Source: Thermosulfurimonas sp. F29 (GTDB taxonomy: Bacteria > Desulfobacterota > Thermodesulfobacteria > Thermodesulfobacteriales > Thermodesulfobacteriaceae). Taken from it: DNA of 64,000 nt. Shown piece after piece: positions 27,990-38,036 of this stretch (the stretch's first letter is position 1; each line of letters starts with the position of its first letter). Below the pieces are notes generated by a model that saw nothing but the letters and a program-made list of their open reading frames with translations, did no database searches and was not told where the DNA came from. The position numbers and the translations under genes are program-made. Where the stretch lies: the NCBI RefSeq assembly GCF_019688735.1, contig NZ_JAIFYA010000001.1, positions 682,001 through 746,000 of the forward strand, given 5' to 3'.

Positions 27990-30428
27990 TCACAGATACT
28001 TATTCCTGATCACCTCAATAGGTTCGGGTTTCCCGACGAAATAGCCCTGAGAATAGTCGATGCCGAGCTCCCGCACCAGGTTGAAGATCCTCTCGTCGGA
28101 AACGAATTCGGCGATGGTGCGAATGCCCACCCGCCGGGCGAATTGCAGAATGGCCTCCACCAGAAGCCTTACCGTCTCGTCCCCGGGAAGGCGCCTGATG
28201 AGGGAGGCGTCGATCTTGAGGTAGTCCACCCGCAACTCGATGAGACGCTCCAGGTTGGAGTAGCCGGTTCCGAAATCGTCTATGGCGATACGGCAGCCCC
28301 GTTCCTTGAGCTGTTTCAGGAAGTCCACCACCATCTCGTAGTTGCGAATGTGCTCGGTCTCCACCACCTCGAAGACCAGCTTTTGGGGTTCCACCAGGAG
28401 CCTCTCCACCGGGCTCTTCATCAGCTGGTGGAGGAGAAATTCCTTCACCTCCTGAGATTCGAAGTCCTCGAAGGAGAGGTTGATGGAGACCGCAAAGGGC
28501 AGATCGCGGAAGTCCCGGAGGGCCTTCTCGATGACCCTTCGGGTGATTTCCGGATAAAGCCCCATCTTCTGGGAGACCTCCAGGAACCTGGAGGGAGGGA
28601 TAACGGTTTCGTCCTCGTCGATCAGGCGTACCAGGGCCTCGAATTTTTCGACTTTTCCGGTGCGGTTGTTGAGGATGGGCTGGTAGAAGGGCAGGATCCG
28701 GTCCTCGCGCAGGGCCACCCGGGTCTTGCGGATCCAGATCATGCGTTCCTCGTAGAGGGGGCGGCGTTTTTCCACGGGGGAGGCCACCCTGACGAGTTTT
28801 GTGCGACTTTCCTTGGCCTCCTTGAGGGCGTCGTAGGCGAAGATGAGGAGCTTTTCCGGATGCACGCATTCGCACACCGCCGCCCCGAAGAAAGAGAGGT
28901 AGACCTCTTCCCCCTGCCAGAGGAAGGGTCGGCCTTCCAGCTCCCGGAGTCCTTTTTCCGCCAGGGCAAAGAACTCCTCCCGCGAAAGCTCCCTGCGGGC
29001 CAGATCGAAGACCACGGCGAACTCATCCGGCCCGATGCGATAGACCGGGGTGGGAAAGATTTCCCTGAGCCGGAGGGCCAGATCCCGAAGGATCAGGTCC
29101 CCGCATTCCTCCCCGCACACGAAGTTCAGGTCCTTGAAGTTGTGAATGTCCAGGAGGATAAGGGCAGGGGCCTCGAGTCCCCTGAGATCTTCTAAAAGTT
29201 TGTCCCGATTGGGAAGTTCCGTAAGGCGATCGTAATAGTGAAGGAAGTAGATCTCCTGGAGGTTCTTACGGAGTTTCTCCACCGATTGGTTGAGGACCTG
29301 GGCCACCTGGCCGATCTCATCGGTGGGCGAGAGGTCTATGCGGGTGGAGAGGTCCCCCTGGGCGATTCGCTGGACCCCTTCCATGATGATGGAGAGTTTT
29401 CGGATGATGCTGCGGTAAGAGAGGTAGAAGCCCAGGCTGAGAAGGGTAAACACCAGTGAGAAAATCAAACTCGAGAGCAACCATTCCCGGAACAGTCTTT
29501 CCTGTTTCCGTTTGAGTCGGATCATGAGCTCCCGGGTGAGCTGAAGATAGATCTCGTAAAAGATTTCTATGACCTGTGTGGCCATTTCGAAATATCCCCG
29601 GGCGCTGAATCCCTTCAGGGATTTGCTGGTGATCAGATCCTCGCTTCGATCTAGAAAGGCTTCCAGTTCCCGGGAGCCGGTCTGGAGGAGGCTTATGGTT
29701 TCCTGAGGGAGCCGGATGTTCTTAACGGTCCACTCCAGGGCCCCGGCGTAGCCGTGGGCCACGGCGTAGAGACGCAGGAGCTGGCGGCGCTCCGCGGGGT
29801 TGATGCTTCCCCGGGCCAGGTATCCGCTTCCGAGCCCCCGGATGCGTCCCAGGATCTCGGCCAGCTTGGGAATCTCGATGAGGGCCACCTCGGCCAGAGT
29901 TCGCACATAGATATCCGGATCCGAAAAGAGTCCGTGCCGATGTCCCTCCGTTTCGGTGAGGACCAGCAGGCGTTCAATGAGACGGGTGTGTCTCCAGAAG
30001 CTTTCCTCCGGATCCCCGGAAAAGGTCTTCAGTCCAAGAGAGGAAAAGGACTCCCTTAGTCCGGAAATCTCTTTTATACGGTGATGATCCTCCTGAAGGA
30101 TCATCTCCTCCAGCCTGTTCGCGGATTTTTCGAATTCTTCCTCTAGGGCAAGAAGGGCCTTTTTCAGAGAGGGGTCTCTGGCCTCCTTGGGAAGATTGGC
30201 ATAGAGGAAATAAAGCCCCCGGTGCCTCTGCAGGAGATTGATCAGCTGGATATAAGGGCCGAGATGTCTGGTTCCCTGGATCTCGTTTCGGAGTATACGG
30301 ATCTCGGGCCAGCTACGCCACACCAGATATCCCAGCCCCAGAAACCAGGGAATCAGGGCCAGGATCTCTAACACGAGAAGTTTTTGTTTTAAAGTGAGGA
30401 AATATCTTCTCAAACCGACTTTCCGCAA
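27990..30428 (-). CDS. Sensor with NIT-like domain, HAMP, degenerate GGDEF and EAL domains
   Basis: An 812-residue membrane protein. TM1 is at about 16-37 and TM2 at 316-337. Between them is a helical sensor whose opening (LINLLQRHRGLYFLYANL) resembles NIT nitrate/nitrite-sensing domains. HAMP covers about 340-395. In the GGDEF domain the active loop reads GPDEF (466-470), so diguanylate cyclase activity is doubtful. The EAL domain keeps EAL (597-599), N650, DDFG (717-720), K738 and GYFVGKP (795-801), so cyclic-di-GMP phosphodiesterase activity is likely. It is divergent from a chemoreceptor gene across a poly-A run. Confidence 0.9.
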   Translation of the reverse strand: MRKVGLRRYFLTLKQKLLVLEILALIPWFLGLGYLVWRSWPEIRILRNEIQGTRHLGPYIQLINLLQRHRGLYFLYANLPKEARDPSLKKALLALEEEFEKSANRLEEMILQEDHHRIKEISGLRESFSSLGLKTFSGDPEESFWRHTRLIERLLVLTETEGHRHGLFSDPDIYVRTLAEVALIEIPKLAEILGRIRGLGSGYLARGSINPAERRQLLRLYAVAHGYAGALEWTVKNIRLPQETISLLQTGSRELEAFLDRSEDLITSKSLKGFSARGYFEMATQVIEIFYEIYLQLTRELMIRLKRKQERLFREWLLSSLIFSLVFTLLSLGFYLSYRSIIRKLSIIMEGVQRIAQGDLSTRIDLSPTDEIGQVAQVLNQSVEKLRKNLQEIYFLHYYDRLTELPNRDKLLEDLRGLEAPALILLDIHNFKDLNFVCGEECGDLILRDLALRLREIFPTPVYRIGPDEFAVVFDLARRELSREEFFALAEKGLRELEGRPFLWQGEEVYLSFFGAAVCECVHPEKLLIFAYDALKEAKESRTKLVRVASPVEKRRPLYEERMIWIRKTRVALREDRILPFYQPILNNRTGKVEKFEALVRLIDEDETVIPPSRFLEVSQKMGLYPEITRRVIEKALRDFRDLPFAVSINLSFEDFESQEVKEFLLHQLMKSPVERLLVEPQKLVFEVVETEHIRNYEMVVDFLKQLKERGCRIAIDDFGTGYSNLERLIELRVDYLKIDASLIRRLPGDETVRLLVEAILQFARRVGIRTIAEFVSDERIFNLVRELGIDYSQGYFVGKPEPIEVIRNKYL

Positions 30429-30500
30429 GGTTTGGTAGCCATTAAAGCCGCTTTTTCCAGATTAGGCAAGTTAAATAAGCGTTAAATTTTTTAAGAAATT

Positions 30501-30591
<91 letters not shown>

Positions 30592-30658
30592 ATATCGGTG
30601 GGAGTTAATATATAGTTAAAAGCAATATGTTCAAATATATTAAATAAGGGAGGCGAAG

Positions 30659-32599
30659 ATGAAAAAGGTGCACTTTTCTATTCAAAATCTTTTAATTTTA
30701 TTCATATTCTTAACCATACTCCTTCAATTCTTTTCGATGGGGGCGGTCTGGCACCTTTTTCGTTATCAGGGGGAGCTGGCCCGGCTTATCAACCTTTCCG
30801 GGCGCCAGCGCATGCTCACCCAGCGGATGACCAAGGAACTGCTGGAATTTCTCCGGGAGCCCTCCGGCAAGATGCGGGAGAGGTTGGAGGCCACGGTGGC
30901 CCTTTACGACGAGACCCTGAAAAAACTTTCCGGACATCCGGCGCTTCGCGGGGACGAGGCCGTCCGGAGGGCCCTTTCCGAAAACCTGGCCTTCTGGAAG
31001 AGATTCCGGGGAGAGCTGGAGACCCTTCTTACCCTTTCCCCGGAGGATCCCTCGTTTGAGGAGCACCTGCGGTTTGTAAAGGAAAACAATCTCCATCTCC
31101 TGGAGCTTTCCCACCAGGTGGTAAGAAACATCGAAGGCCTGGCCCTCAGGAGACAGGTTCAGACGAGGTGGGCCCTGGGGGGGACCACGGTGGCATTTTT
31201 GGTGCTGCTGGTTTTTCTCTTCCTTTTCGCCCGTAGGGCGGTAATCCGTCCCCTTTCCGAGATCACGGAGGTGTTCCGGCACCTTGGGGCGGGGGACCTT
31301 TCGGTGGAGATACCGCGGGCGCGACTTTACGAGGTGAGGGTTCTGGCCGAGGCGGCCCGGGGGATGGCCAATTTCGTTTCCCGCACCCTTCAGGCCGTAG
31401 GGGTCCAGAACGAGCTTCAGCAGGCCTCGGAGGAGGTTGTCCGCACCACCGGGGAAAGGCTGAATACCGGTTCCCGGGAACTGGAGGACTTTGCCGAGGA
31501 GATAGGCCGGGCCATAGTGAACGCCAGAGAATCGGTGGAGGCGGTGAATCGGTCCTCCCGGGAGCTCACGCAGGCCATAAACGAGATCTCGGAAAGCGTG
31601 ACCCGCACCGCCACCGCCACTGGTGAGGCCCGGACGAAGGCCGAGGCCACCGACGCGGTGGTCAAGCGCCTGGGGGAGCAGGCGCAGGAGATCGGCTCCA
31701 TCGTGGAGACCATACGCCAGATCGCCGAACAGACCAATCTTCTGGCCCTTAACGCCACCATCGAGGCGGCCCGGGCCGGGGAGGCCGGAAAGGGATTCGC
31801 CGTGGTGGCGGGTGAGGTGAAGGAACTCGCCCGGCAGACCGCCGAAGCCACCGAACGCATTACCGAGACCATCCAGCGCATTCGCCAGGGGGTGGAGGAG
31901 GCCGTGGCCTCCACCGACGAGATCACCCGCACGGTGATCGAACTCAACGAACACGCCAACACCATAGCCAGTGCCGTGGAGGAACAGACCGCGGTGGTTT
32001 CGGAAATATCCCGCAGTCTGGAAGGGGTGGCGCGGGAGGTGGAGGGACTCTCCGGTCGTTCGGAACAGTTGACCCGGATGGCCTCGGAATTCACGGAAAT
32101 GGCCACGGAACTGGCCGGTTCCCTGCGCGGCGTTCGGGAAAGCGTGGAGGAATTGGGACGCATTAATCGCCTTTTCAGATCCCGTGAGGTTTCGCTTGAG
32201 GTCCGGGGGGTGTCCTCCACCCTGGCCCTTCAGGAGGCCGTGCTGGCACACATCATGTGGCGCTGCCGGGTGATCGAAGCGGTGCTCAAAAACGAAAGCC
32301 CTCAGGTGCAGAGGGATCCCACCAAGTGTTACCTGGGACGCGTATTGCAGACCTGGCATCCGGAGGATTCCCGGGCCGCGGATCTGCTGGAAAAGGTGCG
32401 CGAACCCCATCGCCGTCTCCACGCCCTGGTGGATGAGTACGATGCCTGGGCCGGAGAGGCCGAGCGAAGCGTTGAGGAACGACTCTCCTGGCTGGAGGAA
32501 AATCTCTATCCGGTCTTCCAGGAGGTAATAGGAATCCTTCTGGAACTCCTGGATTATTGCCGTCGTCGCTATATGGCCGGGGTGGACGAGGTGATTTAG
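30659..32599 (+). CDS. Methyl-accepting chemotaxis protein with PilJ-type sensor and CZB domain
   Basis: A 646-residue chemoreceptor. TM1 is at about 10-29. The periplasmic part starts with [15 protein letters not shown], the P-box-like helix of PilJ and NarX-type nitrate sensors. TM2 is at about 172-191, then a HAMP domain and the signalling helices, whose hairpin tip lies in 344-391 ([18 protein letters not shown]). The C-terminus is a chemoreceptor zinc-binding (CZB) domain with ligands H531, C557, H584 and H588. GGGAGG lies 6 bases before the ATG. No other chemotaxis gene is nearby. The first 20 codons are AT-rich, the rest GC-rich. Confidence 0.93.
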   Translation: MKKVHFSIQNLLILFIFLTILLQFFSMGAVWHLFRYQGELARLINLSGRQRMLTQRMTKELLEFLREPSGKMRERLEATVALYDETLKKLSGHPALRGDEAVRRALSENLAFWKRFRGELETLLTLSPEDPSFEEHLRFVKENNLHLLELSHQVVRNIEGLALRRQVQTRWALGGTTVAFLVLLVFLFLFARRAVIRPLSEITEVFRHLGAGDLSVEIPRARLYEVRVLAEAARGMANFVSRTLQAVGVQNELQQASEEVVRTTGERLNTGSRELEDFAEEIGRAIVNARESVEAVNRSSRELTQAINEISESVTRTATATGEARTKAEATDAVVKRLGEQAQEIGSIVETIRQIAEQTNLLALNATIEAARAGEAGKGFAVVAGEVKELARQTAEATERITETIQRIRQGVEEAVASTDEITRTVIELNEHANTIASAVEEQTAVVSEISRSLEGVAREVEGLSGRSEQLTRMASEFTEMATELAGSLRGVRESVEELGRINRLFRSREVSLEVRGVSSTLALQEAVLAHIMWRCRVIEAVLKNESPQVQRDPTKCYLGRVLQTWHPEDSRAADLLEKVREPHRRLHALVDEYDAWAGEAERSVEERLSWLEENLYPVFQEVIGILLELLDYCRRRYMAGVDEVI

Positions 32600-32604
32600 G
32601 CCCC

Positions 32605-32632
32605 TTGACAAGTTTACAAAGCCTCATAAAAA
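32605..32632 (+). promoter_or_regulatory. Promoter of the rplU-rpmA operon
   Basis: A perfect TTGACA at 32605-32610, a 16-base spacer and TAAAAA at 32627-32632 (4 of 6). It starts 6 bases after the chemoreceptor stop codon and 62 bases before the rplU start, as expected for a strong ribosomal promoter. Confidence 0.55.
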
Positions 32633-32666
32633 TGCGGTGATACTCGGTTCAAGGGAGGAGGTAGCG

Positions 32667-32978
32667 GTGTTTGCGGTGATCAAGACCGGTGGAAAACAGT
32701 ACAAGGTGGCGCCGGGGGATACCCTGCGGGTGGAGAAGCTTCCGGGCGAGCCCGGGGAGACCGTGGAACTTTCCGAAGTGTTGCTCGTGGCCGGCGAGGG
32801 AGATCTCCGGATCGGCACTCCCGTGGTGGAAGGGGCCCGGGTACGGGCCACCATCCTGGAGCAGGGGCGCAGCAGGAAGATTATCGTTTTCAAGAAAAAG
32901 CGGCGCAAAAACTACAAACGCAAGCGCGGCCATCGGCAGTACTTCACCGTGCTGAAGATTGAGGAGATCGTGGTATAA
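32667..32978 (+). CDS. rplU: 50S ribosomal protein L21
   Basis: The 103-residue L21 protein, opening [18 protein letters not shown] and ending with the conserved [14 protein letters not shown] basic stretch that contacts 23S rRNA. GTG at 32667 is chosen because GGAGGAGG lies just upstream and the family starts here; the longer frame from 32637 is not supported. It precedes rpmA by 39 bases, the near-universal bacterial pair. Confidence 0.97.
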   Translation: MFAVIKTGGKQYKVAPGDTLRVEKLPGEPGETVELSEVLLVAGEGDLRIGTPVVEGARVRATILEQGRSRKIIVFKKKRRKNYKRKRGHRQYFTVLKIEEIVV

Positions 32979-33017
32979 GGGCCGGCGCATCCCGGAATAA
33001 CTTCAGGAGGTGAAATC

Positions 33018-33287
33018 ATGGCCCACAAAAAGTCCGGCGGGGCCTCGAGAAACGGCCGGGACAGTCACAGTAAGCGACTGGGGGTCAAGCGCTACGACGG
33101 TCAGGTGGTACGGGCCGGGAACATTCTGGTGCGCCAGCGGGGAACCAGGATCCGTCCCGGGTTCAATGTGGGTATGGGGCGGGACTTCACCCTTTTTGCC
33201 AGGATCGACGGGGTGGTGCGGTACGAGACCCGCGGCGGACACAAGGTGGTGAGCGTATATCCCCTGGAGTCCGCACGGGCGGCCTAA
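33018..33287 (+). CDS. rpmA: 50S ribosomal protein L27
   Basis: The 89-residue L27 protein, [20 protein letters not shown], with the canonical N-terminal tail that reaches the peptidyl-transferase centre and the conserved [12 protein letters not shown]. No cleavable N-terminal extension (as in Firmicutes) is present. AGGAGGTG lies upstream of the ATG. The mfd gene follows after 12 bases, so it is probably read from the same promoter. The GTPase gene obgE, which often follows, is absent here. Confidence 0.98.
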   Translation: MAHKKSGGASRNGRDSHSKRLGVKRYDGQVVRAGNILVRQRGTRIRPGFNVGMGRDFTLFARIDGVVRYETRGGHKVVSVYPLESARAA

Positions 33288-33299
33288 GCGCGCCTTTTT

Positions 33300-36200
33300 G
33301 TGGAGCTTCCGCAAGAGCTAAGGAATCTTGAAGACTTCCTTTCGCAGGGCCGGGGGGATTTCAGATTAGGGGGATTGCGTCCGGTCTCCCTGGCCTTTCT
33401 TTTTTCGAGAATTTCCCTTCCCCCGTCTCTGTTGCTGATCTTTCCCGGGGAAAAGGAGGGCCACGAGTTCGCCAGGGCCTTTCGTTTCTTCTCCGGGGAG
33501 GAGGTGGAGGAATTCCCGGCGGTGGAGCACCCTCCTTTCGCCGAGGTCCTGGCCTCCCCGGAGGAGGGAGCGGCCCGCATGGGGGTCCTCTCCAGGCTCC
33601 TTCTGGGGAAGGGGCGTCTCCTCGCCCTTTCCGTGGAGGCCCTTTTCCGGAGACTCCCCCCTCCGGAACTCCTCAGAGAGGTCTACGAATACCTCATCCC
33701 CGGCGAGGAGTTCCCGCGGGAGGAATTGCTGGAAAAGCTCGTGGGATTCGGCTACGAACGCGTGGGAGTGGTCCAGAGGAGGGGAGAGTTTGCGGTCCGG
33801 GGTTCGGTGATCGACCTCTGGCCGCCGGGTTACGAGAAACCCTTGCGGTTTGACTTTTTCGGGGATCAGCTGGAAAGGATCAAGGTCTTCGACCCCGACT
33901 CCCAGCGCACCGAGGCGAGCCTGGAGGAGGCCTATGTCTTTCCGGTAAGAGAGGCCTTTTTTTCCGGGGATAGTGCCCGGATTTACGAGAAGCTTTTACG
34001 CCGGGCCGAAAGGTACAGGGTCCCCTCGGAAAGGCTCGAGGGACTGCGTGAGGAAGTGGCCCTCAGGCAATTTTTTGATCCGGAGGAGTTCTGGCTTCCC
34101 GTGCTTTTCGAAAGGCTCGTTACCCTGTTCGACTATCTTCCCCCGGAGACCCCGGTGGTGCTCTTTGAGCCGGAAAGGATCCACCGGAGGGCCGAGGCCT
34201 TCCGGGAGAGGGTGCTTTCGGGTGCCCGGAGGGCCGCGCGTCGGCTCCTTTCCGAGCCCGAGGAGGTCTTCCTCACCCCGGAGGAGCTACGGGAGATTCT
34301 TTCCGGATTTCGAGGGCGTCTTCTGGTGCGCGAACTTCCCCTCTCCGGGGATCTCGATCCGGGGATCAGGCCCCCCGCGGCCCTCGAGGCTCCGGGAACC
34401 CCGGGGCGGGGGCTCGAACGGGGCCTATCCCTGGTGCGAACCGTGCTCGATCAGGGGGAACACCTGGTGCTCGCGGTGTCCCGTGAGATGGCGGCCCGAA
34501 AACTGGCCGAGCTACTGGTCCGGGAGGGGCTGATCCGGAACACCCCCGTCGTGAAAGGGGCTCCTTTCCGGGAGGAAGACCGGCGGGTACCACTCGAGAT
34601 CGTGATCGGGGATCTGCCGGAGGGCCTTTTCTGGCCGAGGCTGGCCCTGGTGGTGCTCTCCGAGGCCGAGCTCTTCGGGAAACCCCCTTCGACGGAGCGG
34701 GCCCGGAGGTGGCCGTCCGCCCTCCGGTTCGAGGAGCTCAAACCCGGAGACTATGTGGTGCACCGGGAACACGGGATCGGGATCTACCGGGGTCTCGTAA
34801 GGCTAGAGGTCGGTGGGGTGCCGGGTGAGTTTCTCCTGGTGGAATACGCGGAGGGCGACAAACTCTACCTTCCCGTGGATCGGCTCGGAGAGATCCACCG
34901 GTATGTGGGAGTTGACGAAAGGCCTCCCAGGCTTGACCGTCTCGGCGGACGATCCTTCGCCCGTCGCAAGGAGAAGGTCAAAAAGGCCGTCCGTGAGATC
35001 GCCCAGGAACTGGTGGCCCTCTACGCGGCCCGCAAGGTGGCCCGCGGGCACGCTTTTTCTCCGCCGGACCTGGTCTTCCGGGAGTTCGAGGCGTCCTTTC
35101 CCTACGAGGAGACCCCGGATCAGGAGGCCGCCATTCAGGAAGTGCTTTCCGACATGCAGAGCCCCCGGCCCATGGATCGGTTGCTCGCCGGGGATGTGGG
35201 TTACGGGAAGACCGAGGTGGCCCTGCGGGCGACGATGCTGGCCGTGCGGGACGGAAAACAGGTGGCGGTGCTGGTTCCCACCACGGTGCTGGCCGAACAG
35301 CACTATCGCACCTTTACCGAGCGATTGGGGCCCTTCGGGGTCAGAGTGGGCGTGCTTTCCAGACTCAGGCCCCCCGCCGAACAGCGGGAGACCCTGCGCG
35401 GACTCGCCTCCGGGGAGATCCAGGTGGTTATCGGCACCCACCGGCTTCTTTCCACGGATGTGCGTTTCCGGGATCTGGGGCTTCTCATAATCGACGAGGA
35501 ACATCGCTTCGGCGTCCGGCACAAGGAACGCCTCAAGGAACTCAAAAAGACCGTGGATGTCCTGGCGCTTTCGGCCACGCCCATTCCCCGGACGCTTCAG
35601 ATGTCGCTGCTAGGGATCCGGGACCTCTCGGTGATCGAGACCCCTCCGCCGGGCCGTCTCCCGGTGAAAACGGTGCTGGCCAAGATGGAGGCCGAGGTGG
35701 TGAAGGAGGCCATCGAACGGGAGCTCTCCCGGGGGGGACAGGTCTTCTTCGTCTATCCCAGGGTGAGAGGGCTTTCGGCGCTGGCCGGCTGGATCCGGAA
35801 ACTGGTCCCCCGGGCCCGGGTGGAGGTGGCCCACGGCCAGATGCCGGCCCGGGATCTGGAAACCATCATGGCCCGTTTCGTGCGTCGGGAGATCGATGTC
35901 CTGGTCTGTACCACCATCATCGAAAGCGGACTGGACATCCCCACCGCCAACACTATCATCATCTGTCGGGCCGACCGTTTCGGTCTTTCCGAAATCTATC
36001 AGCTACGGGGCCGGGTGGGACGCGGTCGGGTTCAGGCCTACGCCTACCTGCTGGTCCCCTCGCTTTCCGGCCTAACGGAGGAGGCCCGTAAGAGGCTCAA
36101 AGCCCTCCTGCAGTTCACCGACCTGGGATCCGGATTCCGGCTGGCCCTGAGCGATCTCAAGATCCGAGGAGCGGGAAATCTCCTGGGCACCACCCAGTCC

Positions 36201-36740
36201 GGACACATCGCCGCGGTGGGCTACGACCTCTACCTGGAGATTCTGGAAAAGACCGTGCGGGAGATGAAGGGAGAAAGGATCGAGGAGGCCCCGGAACCGG
36301 AGGTAAGGCTCAACCTTCCGGCCTACTTCCCCGAGACCTATGTGCCGGATGTGGAGCAGAGACTGCATCTCTACCGGGAACTTTCGCTGATCCGGAACGA
36401 GAAGGACCTGGCCGATTTCCGGGAATCCCTCCTCGACCGTTTCGGGGAACCTCCCCCGGAGGGAGAGAACCTTCTGGCCCTCACCGAGCTCAAGATAAAG
36501 CTGAGACGGCTCAGGGTGTTGGCCCTCGAAGCCCGGGGGGAAGAACTGGTCTTCCACCTGGGAGAGGATCCGACCTTTTACGAACGGGGGGTGCGTAGAG
36601 TTAGCCAGACCTTCCGCTTCGTGCGCCTCACCCGCAAGGGGCAGCTGCGGGTCAAGCCCGAGGGAGAAATTCTTAAAGAAGCCCTGCGGATCTGTGCTAT
36701 CATGGAAGAAGGGAAAACGGAAAAGGAGGTCTCCAAATAA
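33300..36740 (+). CDS. mfd: Transcription-repair coupling factor
   Basis: A 1,146-residue DNA translocase that removes stalled RNA polymerase and recruits UvrA. In order: a UvrB-like N-terminal region, the polymerase-interacting domain (LKPGDYVVHREHGIGIYRG), the RecG-like helicase with Walker A GDVGYGKTE and DEEH box IIDEEHRFGVRHKERL, the motif QLRGRVGRGRVQAYAYLL, and the C-terminal autoinhibitory domain. Translation begins at GTG 33300 with no clear ribosome site, so coupling to rpmA is possible. The stop overlaps the next start by one base. Confidence 0.97.
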   Translation: MELPQELRNLEDFLSQGRGDFRLGGLRPVSLAFLFSRISLPPSLLLIFPGEKEGHEFARAFRFFSGEEVEEFPAVEHPPFAEVLASPEEGAARMGVLSRLLLGKGRLLALSVEALFRRLPPPELLREVYEYLIPGEEFPREELLEKLVGFGYERVGVVQRRGEFAVRGSVIDLWPPGYEKPLRFDFFGDQLERIKVFDPDSQRTEASLEEAYVFPVREAFFSGDSARIYEKLLRRAERYRVPSERLEGLREEVALRQFFDPEEFWLPVLFERLVTLFDYLPPETPVVLFEPERIHRRAEAFRERVLSGARRAARRLLSEPEEVFLTPEELREILSGFRGRLLVRELPLSGDLDPGIRPPAALEAPGTPGRGLERGLSLVRTVLDQGEHLVLAVSREMAARKLAELLVREGLIRNTPVVKGAPFREEDRRVPLEIVIGDLPEGLFWPRLALVVLSEAELFGKPPSTERARRWPSALRFEELKPGDYVVHREHGIGIYRGLVRLEVGGVPGEFLLVEYAEGDKLYLPVDRLGEIHRYVGVDERPPRLDRLGGRSFARRKEKVKKAVREIAQELVALYAARKVARGHAFSPPDLVFREFEASFPYEETPDQEAAIQEVLSDMQSPRPMDRLLAGDVGYGKTEVALRATMLAVRDGKQVAVLVPTTVLAEQHYRTFTERLGPFGVRVGVLSRLRPPAEQRETLRGLASGEIQVVIGTHRLLSTDVRFRDLGLLIIDEEHRFGVRHKERLKELKKTVDVLALSATPIPRTLQMSLLGIRDLSVIETPPPGRLPVKTVLAKMEAEVVKEAIERELSRGGQVFFVYPRVRGLSALAGWIRKLVPRARVEVAHGQMPARDLETIMARFVRREIDVLVCTTIIESGLDIPTANTIIICRADRFGLSEIYQLRGRVGRGRVQAYAYLLVPSLSGLTEEARKRLKALLQFTDLGSGFRLALSDLKIRGAGNLLGTTQSGHIAAVGYDLYLEILEKTVREMKGERIEEAPEPEVRLNLPAYFPETYVPDVEQRLHLYRELSLIRNEKDLADFRESLLDRFGEPPPEGENLLALTELKIKLRRLRVLALEARGEELVFHLGEDPTFYERGVRRVSQTFRFVRLTRKGQLRVKPEGEILKEALRICAIMEEGKTEKEVSK

Positions 36741-37663
36741 TGGGATGGCGCCGGGTTTTCGTCCTGATTTTACTGTTTGTTTTTCCGGTGGCAGGAGTTA
36801 CGAAAGGAAAGATTCTGGATCGCATAGCCGCGGTGGTCAACGACGAGGTCATCACCCTCTCCGAGGTGGACGAGGCCGCGCTTCCTCTCTACAGGAAATA
36901 TCTCCGCGGAGTAACCGATCCCCTTGAGGAGGAAAAATTAGTTCACAGGATCCGGCGGGAGGTTCTGAATCAGCTCATCGAAGAGAAGCTTATCGAGCAG
37001 GAGGTAAAGAAGTACAAGATCACCGTGAGTGACGAGGAGGTGGAGGCCTTCCTGAAGGAGGTGGTGTCCCGGGTAGGGGGGGAGGAGGCCTTCCGGCGTT
37101 TTCTGGCCGAGCAGGGCCTTACCCCGGAGGAGTATCGGCAGAGGATCCGGGATCAGTTGCGGAAGATCAAGTTGATACGGGGAAGCGTTCAGGCCCGGAT
37201 AGTCATAACCGACGAAGACATCGAACGGTACTATCGCGAGCATTATCTCTCCGCCAAAAATCGGGTGTATCACCTGGCCGCCATCGTCACCACGGAGGAA
37301 TCCCGCATCCGCAAGGCCTGGAAGGCCCTGCAGAAAGGGGCGGATTTTGCGGAGGTGGCCCGCAGGTACTCCGAAATTCCGGGGAGCGGAAGCGACCTCG
37401 GTCGCTTCAAGCTGGAGGAGCTGGCTCCGGAGGCCCGCAAAGCCCTGGCCGGGGCCAAAGCCGGACAGGTCCTCCCTCCGCTAAAGGCTTCCGGACGCTG
37501 GTACATATTCAAGGTCCTTTCCGTGGAGTCCCCGGCGACGAGACCCCTGGCGGAGGTACGGGAGGAGATTCGTCAGAAACTCTATCAGAAGGCCCTTGAC
37601 GAATACTTTCAAAAGTGGTTGAAAGAGCTGAAAGAAAGGGCTTTCATTAAGGTTTTTATTTGA
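36740..37663 (+). CDS. SurA-like periplasmic peptidyl-prolyl isomerase
   Basis: A 307-residue protein with a signal peptide (about residues 1-21), a SurA N-terminal chaperone region (RIAAVVNDEVITLSEVDE, then LIEEKLIEQEVKKYKITVSD) and one parvulin domain (VTTEESRIRKAWKALQKGAD, then GSGSDLGRF). It should assist outer-membrane protein folding in the periplasm. It starts in the mfd stop codon (TAATG) and is followed one base later by the RodZ-like gene. Confidence 0.9.
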   Translation: MGWRRVFVLILLFVFPVAGVTKGKILDRIAAVVNDEVITLSEVDEAALPLYRKYLRGVTDPLEEEKLVHRIRREVLNQLIEEKLIEQEVKKYKITVSDEEVEAFLKEVVSRVGGEEAFRRFLAEQGLTPEEYRQRIRDQLRKIKLIRGSVQARIVITDEDIERYYREHYLSAKNRVYHLAAIVTTEESRIRKAWKALQKGADFAEVARRYSEIPGSGSDLGRFKLEELAPEARKALAGAKAGQVLPPLKASGRWYIFKVLSVESPATRPLAEVREEIRQKLYQKALDEYFQKWLKELKERAFIKVFI

Positions 37664-37664
37664 C

Positions 37665-38033
37665 ATGACGGAAAAATTCGGTCTAGGAGCGTATTTGCGG
37701 GAAATCCGGGAGCGCCAGGGGCTTACCCTGGAGGAAATCGCCGAGGAGACCAAGATAAACTGCCGGTTCCTGCGCGCCATAGAGGAAGAGGCCTGGGAGG
37801 ATCTCCCGGGGGAGGTCTATGTGAGGGGATATCTCAGGGCCTATGCCGAGGCCGTGGGACTCGATCCCGGGGAGGTTCTGGCCCGGTATTCCGAGAGGCG
37901 TCTCCGTCCCGAAAACGAGTGCGGAACGGCCACTCACCATCGCCGGCTGACCGTTTCCGGGTATCTTATCGGGGCGGTTATCCTCCTGATTCTGGCGATG
38001 GTATTTTACCTCATGGTCTCACACTGGCACTGA
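37665..38033 (+). CDS. RodZ-like helix-turn-helix membrane protein
   Basis: A 122-residue protein: an N-terminal Cro/C1-type helix-turn-helix (LGAYLREIRERQGLTLEEIAE, then LPGEVYVRGYLRAYAEAVGL) and one membrane helix at about residues 95-117. This is the layout of RodZ-type cytoskeletal adaptors without the large periplasmic domain. It may contact MreB or may act as a membrane-tethered regulator. It lies between the SurA-like gene and recO, with 1 and 3 bases between the genes. Confidence 0.85.
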   Translation: MTEKFGLGAYLREIRERQGLTLEEIAEETKINCRFLRAIEEEAWEDLPGEVYVRGYLRAYAEAVGLDPGEVLARYSERRLRPENECGTATHHRRLTVSGYLIGAVILLILAMVFYLMVSHWH

Positions 38034-38036
38034 GAG